Source: Gymnogyps californianus (Eukaryota > Chordata > Aves > Accipitriformes > Cathartidae). From it: a stretch of 64,000 nucleotides of DNA. Within the stretch, counting starts at the first letter, position 1, and each line of letters starts with the position of its first letter. The stretch is taken from assembly GCF_018139145.2 (NCBI RefSeq), contig NC_059481.1, positions 5,010,368-5,074,367 on the forward strand, read 5' to 3'. The notes under the pieces were generated by a model. The model made no database searches, was not told the DNA's origin, and saw only the letters and a program-made list of their open reading frames with translations. The position numbers and the translations under genes are program-made. Shown piece after piece: positions 27,901 through 39,900 of this stretch.

Positions 27901-30900
27901 TTCGGCATCTGATCTCATGGCATTGACAAGATCAGAAGTGGCTTGAGCCAGCACCCTGGCCTGCCGCACCATTTCACCTGTGGTGTACAATTATATTTTT
28001 ACTTTCCTTCTCTCTGCATTTCAGTTTCGGTTTCAAAAGTCATCTCAACAAGATGAAAATAAAGTTACATTTGCTGAAGTATTCTTTTGACTTGAAAATG
28101 ATACACAAATAGTTCATAACCTAGAAGCTTCATAAAAAAAATCTTGGATCGCAACTTAAATGAAGGAAACAGCTACAGTGGAGATTAAGAAAAAATGTAG
28201 TATTTGCATTCTAGACAACAAGACAAAAACCAAAAATCAATACTTTAATGTAACTTTGACTATACAGTTCACGGAAACTCCTGGCGCAGTGAAGACTAAA
28301 AATTCTGTTTTCAAATTATAGCCAAGATTTCACTCTTAATAAAAATCACCCATCTTTCACTTATTCTTCTTTTGGGGAATTATCTTCTGTCTAATATAAA
28401 CTAAATTAAGAACTCTGGCAGAAGAGACTCAGCACCAATTAGGTGGTTTTGGCCAAAAATAAGGTGTATATTTAAGATACTGGAGTCATGTTCTGGTCAT
28501 GGTGAAGCACAGTGACGAAACAGCAATGCTTCTGAAGTGGATACATACCCTTTCTAGAGCAAACTCACATTTGGTCACTAAAACATACACTTAAACTTCT
28601 TCATAATAGACTTGAACCCATAAAGCCTTTGGCTTTCTGTAGGTTATCAAGTCAAGTAAGACGTGTTTGGGTCTAAGGCCTCATTCTTTTCAAATACTCT
28701 TAAAAAATCATGGGAAAGAAAACCAAAGCAGCATTTTTCTCATGTGTAAAGGTGACTTGTGGGCTTCAGAATTAAATGCCTTCTTACCAGGCTCCTCTGA
28801 TCAGGCATAGGCAAAAAAATTAAAGTTTTCTAGCTGTTATCAACTATTTCCCAGTATGCAATTTTGCAATTCAAATTTTTACCAATAATGGCTAACTCAG
28901 CTCCCAGTCCAAATATTCCACTTGAGAAAAATCCCTTTAAATGCCCTTTCTTACAGTATTAAGCCGGTAAATCAAACAGAAAGAATAACCTGCTTGGGCA
29001 GTAATACAGCAGTCACAAGCCAAAGTCTCTTTGCTGTTAAAATTGCGACCGCAGGAGTGCAATGATAAGTTGGAAACAGACTGGAACCTGAATGCCTTCT
29101 ACTAAAAACTAAGTATTGCACAACAAGATATTTGACTGTGAACAGAAAATAAATGCTATCCAAGATCATCTTTCACTGCATCCTTCTGTACAGAAGCTGA
29201 ATCACAAATGACAGCTAAACATAAAACTTGACATGGTTTCCTGGGCACATCTACAGTAATTAAATTCCTTAGGACAGCTACGGAGCATCAGAAAACTTTT
29301 TTCATAGCTTTCAATTTGAAGATTAAGAGTGGTTTAGCAAACATTCCTGCATCTTCTAAAACTTTTAATCACCCAGATTTCTCATAAAGAAGATTCTAGG
29401 GTCAAAATACACTGAGAATTTCACTAATTACTTCCTTGCACATGTTCCTGTAGAAGAGTGCTGCACAGCTGAAATGACAGTTCCTTAAAAAAAAGAAACA
29501 TCTGAAAGTTTTAACTCTTAAATGTAACAACTCAGAGAACTCTACAATAAAAGATTAGTTTGTTCATATCAACTGTAACATGAATACAACTGCGACTGAA
29601 ATATTTTCTTTCCTGGCCTTACATTTATATAACAGGAAAGAAAAGACCAAACCCATACTATTTACTGTAACTGCTTTTTAAAACTGATCCCATTTTAAAC
29701 TTTCTATGAATTGTCTTGATTTCAAGTTGATACTGCCCCTCCATGCTGTTGCTACTTCATAACATTTATAACTACTGAAATTTCACCGTTCTAAGTAATT
29801 TACTGCTTCTTTACTAAAATTTCATATTGGATCAGGTAAATGTTAGGCATCTCAAGTTTTGGTTGGTTCTAGAAGCCGCCCATTTTAGAAGTGTCACAGG
29901 AAAAAGCAGAACTAAGTTTCAAAACCTACAACAAAATCTATGCATAATAAAATCAATCACTGGGAAGTATTTGCCCAGGTACCTGTCTTCATATTTGGAG
30001 ATGAGAAATCGCTACACAATTCTGTGAAGTGAAGCAGTGGTAGAAAATAGACAAAATACTACAGTGATCCTTCAGCATGATATCGATTGTTTTCACAGAA
30101 TATTCATTCTATTTAGTACACAGCTACGTGCATTTTGCTGATTTAATATTATGGTTTGAATGACTACCCATCATGACAGCACTAGCCTAGAAGCACAGTA
30201 CACTTCAGAGAAAGTTTTTTTACTTGCATTATTTGAAACGTGCACATCTCTGAATCGTGGAAAGCTACTGTCTATTAGAGAAACTTACCAGCATCTCCCA
30301 TCGAACTGAAAATACTCTCTGTGACACACATGATGGTATCTGTAGCCTGGTCATAGCGTCCAATGGGCTCTCCCCTGCTCGCAAACTGACGGACATGCTG
30401 CAAGAGGTCATTCAGGGCTTGGCTGACAATGCTGGCAGCTGCACTGACCTGCTTCAGTAACTCAGTGTCATCTGTGGCAGCCTGGCAGGCCCTTACACAG
30501 TTCTCCACTGAACGATCTACCAGTTTCCCTGCCTCAATCAGCTGTTCCTGACACACTGGAGAGCTGATGGTGGGACTCACAACCTGCATGGGGAAAGGAC
30601 ACAAAGCATTCAGAAAAGGCTTATTTGCAAATTTCGTAACTACTAACAAGTGAAACATCTACTACATTAGTTTTTAATCTTTAACTTATCTGTTCTCCTG
30701 AGACAGAAAACCCTGAAAGTGAGTATTTAAATAGGTAGCTTCAGACATCTAGATTAGGAATCTGGGCTCTGCATATCGTTAATTTAATCTCAATTTAGAT
30801 TCTGAGAACAGAGGCCCCCACCTTTTTTCATGCTTCTTCAGCAGCTACTGAACTGAGAAAACACGAGACAGTGGTTGTGGAGGGCAGGCATGGGCCAAAC

Positions 30901-33900
30901 TCCTCCAGAGTAACTACGTCCACTGGGAAACTCCTGTACCCTGGAATTCCAAATAAAATGAAATCTTAATTGGAATTGGTCTTGTAAAGCCTTTTATATC
31001 AGCCTTTTGTTTGTTTGTTTAAATAAAAGTAGTGCTTGGCACAAGCCAAACAATGTTCTACTTCTGAAGCCACAAGACCAGTAATAAACCCTGTAATCTA
31101 CAAATTAGAAACAACCCTCCCCCATTTTGTTCAGGCATATCCGGACAGCTTTTAGCAATGGGAAAACTGCGCATATCTTATGAGGAAAACAGGATGCCAC
31201 TGGGTGTCTTATGCCATATTGAAGAAATGCACAGGCAGGAAGAACATCAAGTCCAAATAATGAAAATTCATATATAGGCATCACAAAAAGCCCTTGCAGC
31301 CAGAGAAATAAAGTAGAAAATATTAAAAATTTAATACCTAATATTGGCTATTAATTTTAACATAAACCTTCTGGATGTTTCACAACAGTTTAATACCCAT
31401 TTCCCTGCAAAAGACGACACTGCAGACTTCAAAAGCAGCATCCAAGTAGGAAATGTGAACTGTTTAATTTTTAAAATTAAATGACTATTTTATTTATTTA
31501 TTTATTAAGACAAAAAAGGCTGCAGAAGATGTAATGCTCTGATTGCAGACTTCAGAATTTGAGGTCTGATCTCAACTCCATTGTAATTTGCTTAGACTGA
31601 AAATCAGTCCTTGGCCAAAAGCAACGATCTATTAAAATGGCTGGGCTACTGTAAATTAATGCAAATATATTTAAAATTAATGATCACCAACTTGATGTTA
31701 TTTTCAGCAAGAATACCAACATTTAACTATTTAGCTTTAGATGAGGTGAACCCATCCTAATTCTAGGCTTTATTAGAAAACTTACATAGCACCCAGGGAA
31801 GCTGTTGTTCTTGAACTAATATTTTTTACTTTTTAATTTTATCAATATTAGTAATTCATCAGATGGGCTCTGTTATCTATGTAACCTTCTCTGGAGATTA
31901 CAGCAATACCTCACATCCTTTGGGCTCCTGATTGCCACTGTTATTGGTGTCAATTTATTAATCAACAACTATGACATTGCACAAATCTAGAGCTATGATA
32001 TTAACACAGTATATCACCTGAGACTGTTGGAAATACACAGAAGCATACACTCAAAACGATGCCTTGCCACCTCACAAAAACTGCTAGCCTCACCTTCGCA
32101 CAAGCCACAAGCTGGGAAGTAGAGAGTGCACACTGTGTAGCAGCAGCAATGACCCTGTTCTGCAGGACTGTATCCTCAGCGACCTGTGCTACATTCTTGG
32201 CCTTCAGCACTAACATGGCAGCAGCGTTTGCAACAGCTTTGGCCAGACTCATCAGAACGTCCTGGTAAAATAAAGGGAAAACTCAGCCTTATGAACAAAA
32301 AAGTATATACTTTGTTTATATTAAGATCAAGTCTCCTGAAGGTAAGAAGTTCTCTTGTATCAAAACTTAAACTTTTTGTTTCGTGTAAAGCAGCAAACAT
32401 GGCTATTACTCAGAAAACTTGATAGTTTTCCATTCTCAGTACAACCATTTCTCCATCCACATTACTAAGTTACTGGACTGAATGAGTATGGAATGTCAAA
32501 TTTTTAATTGGCTCAGAGTCCATAAGAACAAATCTATGTCCCAAATTGCAATGTGCTTATCTTCACTTCCTGAGAATACACTAGTAGTACAAAAACATCT
32601 GGAGTTCACCACTAAACATGCGATAAATATCTGCAATAAGGATGACAACCTCAGGGAGCAAACTGTTGAGGACAGACAGTACTTGAGTTAATACTAAATT
32701 CAAGTACTTAATTATGCTTAACATTAACGGCAACTGCCTCTCCATTTTTGAAAATGCCATTTCCAACCACAATATTTCCTTGTCCATGATGTAAATATAG
32801 CCCTATAACTTACTGCTCCAAAATATAACTCAAACGGCTCTTAATTCCAGAACATTTTTCCCTCGTACAAAAATAATTTCGTTAACTCTGAAACTGCGAA
32901 ATTAACACACACTTATGCGTTAATTTCTGCAATGAAAAAGTTCAGAAAATTTCTTCTCATTTCCCCACTTAAAATGCTACATTCTGTATACTTCAGTTTT
33001 TTAGTGGCATGGAGTCTTCCTAATGCCTGTACTGTTAAAATGACCTGGCTTTCCTGTAAAAAGATACTACAGATACACTTATGCATAATTTTAACTTCAC
33101 AGCAGAAAGAAAACCTTGGATTTCAAAAATTAAGAACACTAGTTTTCATTTTGTTTTTAGGATATGAAGGCACGATAAACCATCCTTCTCCTTACCCACC
33201 TTCTCCAACACTCCATAGCACTTATCAGAATGTTTAGGTTCTTTCTCTTAGCCAAGAAAGAGAGGGCTGCAATACATACTTTACTAGGAATACAAATGAG
33301 AACTCTGATGAAACTTGCAGACAGATTTACTAGTGGATCAAGAGTTTTAAAATGGCCTGTAAGTTATATTAGCAGACATCTTGCATACAGTGCACTCCAG
33401 AGGTCTATCTGTTGCTGTAAATTACTTCCCCTTCGTTCTGGTGCAAACCTGTTCTTGGCATTGAGTGAAAAAATCCAGACATGTTTTTAACAGAGCATTT
33501 AAGAACAATGGTTTTAAACTGCTAATAGCTAACACTGGTATTAAGTCATACGGGCATTATGATTCGATAACACTAATCATCTTAAAGAAATTATGTTTGT
33601 AATACAATAATTTTCTTCTTCTCAGTTTACTAGAACATTGTGTAAACTTTTGGTTTACATGCATACATACAGACACAGCAAACACTTATGTGAAAATCAG
33701 TACATTTAATGAGAAGAAATACTCGTTATTTATTAATAAACATTCATTCATTCTTCATAAATACATGGCATAATAGGTCATTAGCTTGCCAAGACAGTGA
33801 AACACAAGGAAGGGCAAGGATTGAAGTTGTCTGTGTGCACGTGCAAGTTTTAAAACACTGCTTCCCACAAAATCCCTATGGCATTCAGAACAATTGATTA

Positions 33901-36900
33901 AGACTACGCACATCTCTGGAAAACTCCATTATAATCTTGCATCTGACACAGTGTACTTAGTGAAGATAGGCGGAGTTTTTAAAAATAAGTTGTTTGCTGT
34001 TCCTTATTTTCTGTGTCTGACTTGGCACTGTGTGATATAACTTGCACTGTGTTGCAACTGAAGCAAATGGGAACTGTGATTCAAACACATCAAGCATGAC
34101 ACAACGTCAAGAATTTGAGAGATCAACAGGTCATAGAGTATCTCAAATTAGCAGATCTCTGGACTTCCACGCTGAATTTTCCATCTGTAAAATGGAATGA
34201 CAGTTCCACATCCTACAGGAAAGCTATAAAAGATACTATCTGTGCAACACTGAGATAGTGAAAGTCACCATAAAAGAAGCCAGTGATGAATGTAGTGGTG
34301 AAAGTAAAAAGCAGAGTAGAATTTGAAAAGCAAGAGTCTAACCAGTACGTACATAGCATGAGCCATGCATTTGAAACACTGAGGGGAGTACAGTGCAAAC
34401 AGCTCTCCATGAAGCAAGAAAGCATCTGTATGATCCACAGAATGAAGTAGGGGTTCCTATGAAATTAGCACTCTGTGATTGTGTAATTAAAAACAATTTC
34501 ATAATGGATTAACCTCAATTAGCATTAAGAAACTTCAAATCTACCATTTCCTAACCGCACTTTGGGAAGCCTGGTTTTATGCAGTGGCCTCATTAGAAAG
34601 CTGCACAGTTCTGACAGTGACAAGCAACCCGCTCATTACCTGGAACCTTTCATCTGTTTCATTCTCTCCAATTTGTCTCAGTAGCTCCCCACTTGCTTGC
34701 CCAATGCTTCCAGCTGCAGTCAAAACTGTCTGTCGAGGCTAGAAAAATACAACGGTGAAACACATTAATTCAAAGAAAATAAGCTTTACTTGAATTTTAG
34801 ATTTCCTCAAGGAACTTCTGTATTAGCGTGCAATCAATATGGCTAAAAAAAAATTACGCAACAGAAATACTTTGGAAAAATCTTTACTTTTCCACATGCA
34901 CAACTGCACATCCATATTTCACGGGTTTCATCTGAAGTGCTCCCAGAGAACGTGTAAAGAATTTTGAAGAACTTGAATAGACATTGTTGTAATAACTCCA
35001 AGGATAATTAAGGATGGACAGTCAATATGCCAACTGATCTGAAACATCAGGAGATTTCAGGTTCTTCAAAACACAAATACCTGAATAGATCTAAGGCAAA
35101 CTGGCTGCAGACTCCAACTCATAACAAACTGATCAAGATAGTCTCTCCTGGTCAGTACTACTCTCATTCCTGGAAAACTACAACAGAGGGATTAACTTCT
35201 CGTTTTATATGTCAAAGTAGACAAAGACAGTAAAGAAAAAAAATCACAAATGAGTATCTCTCCACTTCCTATTAGATTGAGTCATAGTACTGTTTGAAAT
35301 TTGTTTCTGAAAGAGAATACAGTACCCAGATAAATTAACTATTTATTACACAAATCAGTTAACCTCTGCGTATAACACAAAACATTCTAATATCAAGGTG
35401 CAAGACTTAAAGGCATAAAGACAGAGACAGATGAAGGAATAAGTAGTAGTCAAAAGAACTGCTTGCACAGGGGACATCATGTGGCACTGAGCAGGTGAGG
35501 CTTAGAAGCTAACATGTCTCAAAAAAGCCAAAGCCATGCACTTCAAAGAGGGAACCTGAGAAGTTTCCATCTACTCACCTCTCCTGAAGTAGGTTGCACA
35601 GCCTTCAGCAGGTCTGAGACAGCACTGGCCAATGTTCGAGCAGCTTTCAGGAGGTCTTCTCCACTTCCAACTTCGTCATCCATGAGAGCAGCAAGCAGTT
35701 TCACACCTTTAGACATCTCAGTGAGGTTGGAAGAGATGGTTGTAATTGCACATCCCACAGCAGTGTAATCGGTGTCAACTGGGTCCCCTGTAGAGCAAAT
35801 GTTTTTTCACAATCAGAATGCTTTAGTGGTTAAAAGGGAAAAAGAGGCAGCTACCACGAGCTACACTCTGGTGAGAGACAAAAGAGACATTTCAAGATAG
35901 CCAAGCAATGCCTACTAAGTAATTTCATTGTCACTTTAAAAAAATTAGACTGCAATAATTTTTCCAATTTCTACATTTCTTCTTCTACAAGAATTTATCT
36001 TCTAGTAGAATTTCTCTTCATTCAATGCAATTTGCTGAGAGGTCCACAGTTTCAGCTACCTTTCAACATTGAAAGAACACAAGGTAACACAGTATTGACC
36101 CCTTTAAGCCACTCACAGCTCCTTCAACTTGTAATTTGCTGAAGAAAAAAAACACTGTCAATAAACACATAATCTCTAACAACTGTCAGATCAATAATGC
36201 TTTTTTGTAGTAACCTTGCAAACAATCTCTACTTTACTTTGTTGAATAAGCAAGCTACATTTTGTCTTCATCAACGGTGGTACCTTTAGTGTAAGAGATA
36301 AATTGAAGATACAAAAATTGTGTTGGGAAGGATAGAAAGCTTGTTCTGTGCATCAATGCACTTAGTTATTGGGGTATTTTGAAGAAAATTTTTCTCCAGC
36401 TGCCCCATACTCAGTCCCTATGTTACTTGAATTAGACTGACAAATAACTAGGAGACTGCAAGGAAAACCTTCCCTTTGAAATTTACCTGCTGTAAGGTTA
36501 ACAACAGACGCAGTTCCTGCAGTGATAGCATCAACCTGAGAGTGTATTTCATGTTTTGATTCATCAACCTTGTTCTGAACCCATACTCTTGATGCCTGAA
36601 GAGCAAGAACAAAAACAAGAATTAAGGATTGTAGGGATGTTCTCTAAGAGGAGATATTAAGTAAAACTCTTGTTCCTTCATGAACATTTAAAAGTGAAAC
36701 AAAGGACAACAACCAAGCCCTTAAAGTGAAATATGAAAGCAAGCATTTTCTTTTGCTGAATCATTCACTACAGAATTGCTATCACATTTCAACAGCTGCT
36801 CTTTTAGGGTAAATGCCATAAACAGCGCATCCATGAAGGCTAAACACTCTTGACTGACAGTCCTCCCATAAGCAATAGTCTCTTATCTGTCCTCCTGCCC

Positions 36901-39900
36901 GAACCTGGATCAGGAATGACAGAATCATATTTTGTTCTTATTTCTCAAGTGTCCGGGAGGCAGTCACTCCCACCATAAATATTGCCCATAGTTTGCATTT
37001 AATTGTACATATGCACATGAAACAAATAGGATTCCAGGCACGGTTACGCAAGGAAGTCTGCTACATCTACTCTCAGAAGACTGATTAGAGTGAGGTGGAA
37101 CACTGTACATGAATTCCTTAAAGAGAGCACAAAATTTTTATCTCATTTTAAAAGCTTTAGTGATACCACTTCAGATCCAGGGACAATGACTAAACTGATC
37201 TGTAAACAACCCAAAGCATTAAGATCCATTTCTATGAGGTATTAGAAAAACTCACCATGTCCTGCCCTAGAGGTGGTAGGTTATCAACTTCACTGAGGTC
37301 AGCTTGTGCCTGTTGAACAGCATGCATACTGGTATTAATAGTCCCCATCAAGGCCTGCTGAGCTGAGGTCTGAAAGGCAAAACAAGGAAATGGCTGTATG
37401 CTATGTTCCAAATGGCACTTCAAGCAGATGTTACATATGCATGAAGAGACAGTGAGTGACAACAATCCAACAATCACACCAGGCCATTTCAGATATCTAG
37501 CTTTTACCTGGTGCAATGGAGAGGGCAAAGCTCTCTAACACTCCTCTCACACAGTCTTAATTCTGCCTATGTCATTTTATACTCCTCTGTACTTGCACAC
37601 ATTTACAAAATGCTGAACTTCTGCAGATCAAACAATGCCCAACAGACACACACAAAAACACCAAGCTGTCTTACTGACTTGCATTCTAGGAACATGAACA
37701 TGAAAACTGAATTTGCTTCTAGGATATCATTATCGATTTTCTGGAACAGCCTACCAATGTAATCAAGGACGATTCTAAAACTGAATTGCCATCAATATGC
37801 ATAAGCTAACAGAAGACTGAAGGGTTTTAGGCAAAGCAGGGTGGCTGACTGTATTGGGTGTCTGTGGCAAGGTTTTGGCTGCAGGGGTGGCCTCTGTGAG
37901 AAGAGGCCAGGGGCTGCCCCATGCTGGGCAAAGCTGGTTCCAGACGGCTCCAACAGACCCACTGCAGGACACAGCTGAACCCAGCAGCCAAGCTGGTGGG
38001 ACCTCTGGGAACACATCGGTAAGAAAGGGCAAAACATCACATGGCAGTGGAGGGGGGGGGAAGTTCAAGAAACAGCCCTGCAAACACCAATGTCTGAGAA
38101 GGATGGGGAGGAGGTGCTCCAGGCAGCAGAGCAGAGATTCTGCAGCAGCCCATGAGAGAGACCAGGTGGAGCAGGTATTTCCCTGCAGCCTGTGGAGAGG
38201 GCCATGCCGGAGCAGATGTCCACCCTGCAGCCCACAGAGGACCCCACACTGCAGCAGGTGGATGTTTCCCTGAAAGAAACTACAGCCTATGGAAAGGTCA
38301 CGCTGGAGCAGGGTCCTGACAAAAACTGCAGCCCATGGAGGACCCACACTGGAGCAGGCTCTCCTGAAAGGAACTGCAGCTCATAGGGGACCCACACTGG
38401 AGCCAGTTTATCCTGAAGGACTGCAGCCCATACGAAGGACCCACGCTGGAGCTGGGGAAAAGTGTGAGGAGGAAGGAGCAGCAGAGGGGGGCTGTTATAA
38501 ACTGACCACTTGGGAGCAGGGAGTAGAAGAGTCAGAAACGAAGGAGTGACGTTGAGTCTGGGTAAAAAAGGGGGTGGTGGGAAGGTGTTTTAGTTTTTGT
38601 CTGTTTCTCACCATCCAACTCTATTTTAATTGACAATAAATTAAATTAATTTTCCCCAAGTTGAGTCTGTTTTGCCCATGAAGGTAATTGGTGATCTCCT
38701 TGTCTTTATCTCAACATAGGTTGAGATAAAGCTTTTTCTTTCTTTTCTCCCCCCTGCTGAAGAGCAGGAGTGAAAGAGCAGTTGGGTAGACATTTGGCAA
38801 CCAGCCAAGGTCAACCCACTGCACATACTACACTTCTAGTGGTATGTCATGATCTTAAGCATTGACCATGTTCTCTACAGCCTGTTGAGGGCTTTTGATA
38901 GTCTTTCAATTTAAATGAGAAAACTCAGCATCAGCTTTAAGCCTGCTAAAAAATTCTAAATTGGTGGGCTACTGATAAGCTAAAGGTAAGCCTTTTTCTT
39001 AAAATTGCTTACTTTTGCCAGTCTTTAAACCTTTTTTTCTAACCCTTGAATACTAGTTTAACTACTTAGAAGTAAAGAGAAGGATGGAAGAGCCTGCTTT
39101 AAAGAAAATGAGGAAATAAGTCAAAATGTGATACCCCAAACATTTCAGGGATGCTCAAAACTTACGTTCAGTAGGACAGCCAGGAAGTCACACTCGATAT
39201 CCTCCTCCTGCTCTTAGTAATATGTATAACATGCTGTTTCTAACTACTTGCAGCACAGACAAGTTTCAAATGCAAAAAAAAAAGTTTCAAATACAAAACA
39301 AGGAGGTTTCTCACAAGCGGGGGCATATGTCCTCTGTGCATCTGACCAATTGTGACTTGTTGCTGGGGAGAAGGCATTATGCCAATGTTGAAAGTCTCTG
39401 GGCCACTGGACCCTGAACGCATAACAGCTGGTAGTGCCACAGAGCCATGCTCCACCTTCCCTGTTCGGTTGAACTGCTGCTGCAAGATGGTAGATCTAAA
39501 AAAAAAAAATTTAAAAAAAAAAATCCAACAGAGAGAATTAGTTAGCTCCTGCAAATCAAGTTCTGCCAGATATTCTTCCTTTAGGATTTTAAATTGCATT
39601 TCATGACATTTGGAGAAGCTGGAAAACTTTACAGTTTTTCTTTCTAACCATTTTCTAACATATTAGAAAAAAATTAATCTGGGGCTTTTGGCAGATCAAA
39701 TATTAATAGCACTAATGAGCAGGCACCAAGGAAAGAAGGCAATGTGCAGTTTTGGTATGTGTGGTACAATAGCTTTACCCCTTTAAGATGCATGATAGAC
39801 AGAACCAGAACAAGGTTTATGGCATAACAACTGCTTTATTTCAGTTGTATCATAGGCTGATCAATAGAAAACAGAAGCATGAACCCTGTGGAGATGCCTT

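Larger units (their letters stand above)
25029..30288 (-). other. Introns 18-20 around c19-c20
   Basis: Introns are 25029-26579, 26709-27810 and 27978-30288. They are AT-rich, with no gene, repeat family or RNA recognised. Confidence 0.7.
30584..37255 (-). other. Introns 13-17 around c14-c17
   Basis: Introns are 30584-32093, 32262-34639, 34739-35578, 35788-36486 and 36596-37255. A short TTTA microsatellite lies at 31486-31507. No other feature is recognised. Confidence 0.7.
37850..38823 (+). mobile_element. Solo LTR of ERVL-like avian endogenous retrovirus (about 974 bp)
   Basis: It starts TGTATTGGGTGTC and ends GGTCAACCCACTGCA, so it has TG...CA ends. It is much richer in G and C than the surrounding intron. 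Inside are a G9 tract (38052-38060), a tandem array (38140-38460), a TATAAA (38496-38501) and an AATAAA polyadenylation-type signal (38635-38640) followed by a U5-like C/T-rich tail. No retroviral coding region flanks it, so it is a solo LTR. Flanking bases (CTGAC before, CATAC after) do not form a clean target duplication. Transcription from it would run antisense to TLN2 toward exons c12 to c1. Family name is from memory. Confidence 0.75.
37370..39314 (-). other. Intron 12, half occupied by an LTR insertion
   Basis: Intron 12 spans 1945 bp between c12 and c13. A solo LTR of about 974 bp occupies 37850-38823. The remaining about 970 bp is ordinary AT-rich intron. Confidence 0.8.

Noticed and set aside
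37775..38347. 190-codon minus-strand open frame and a 139-codon plus-strand frame
   Set aside because: Both lie in the GC-rich LTR and its tandem array. The translation is low-complexity (Leu/Pro/Gly/Cys) and part of it recurs in the other LTR copy, so it is LTR DNA and not a gene.
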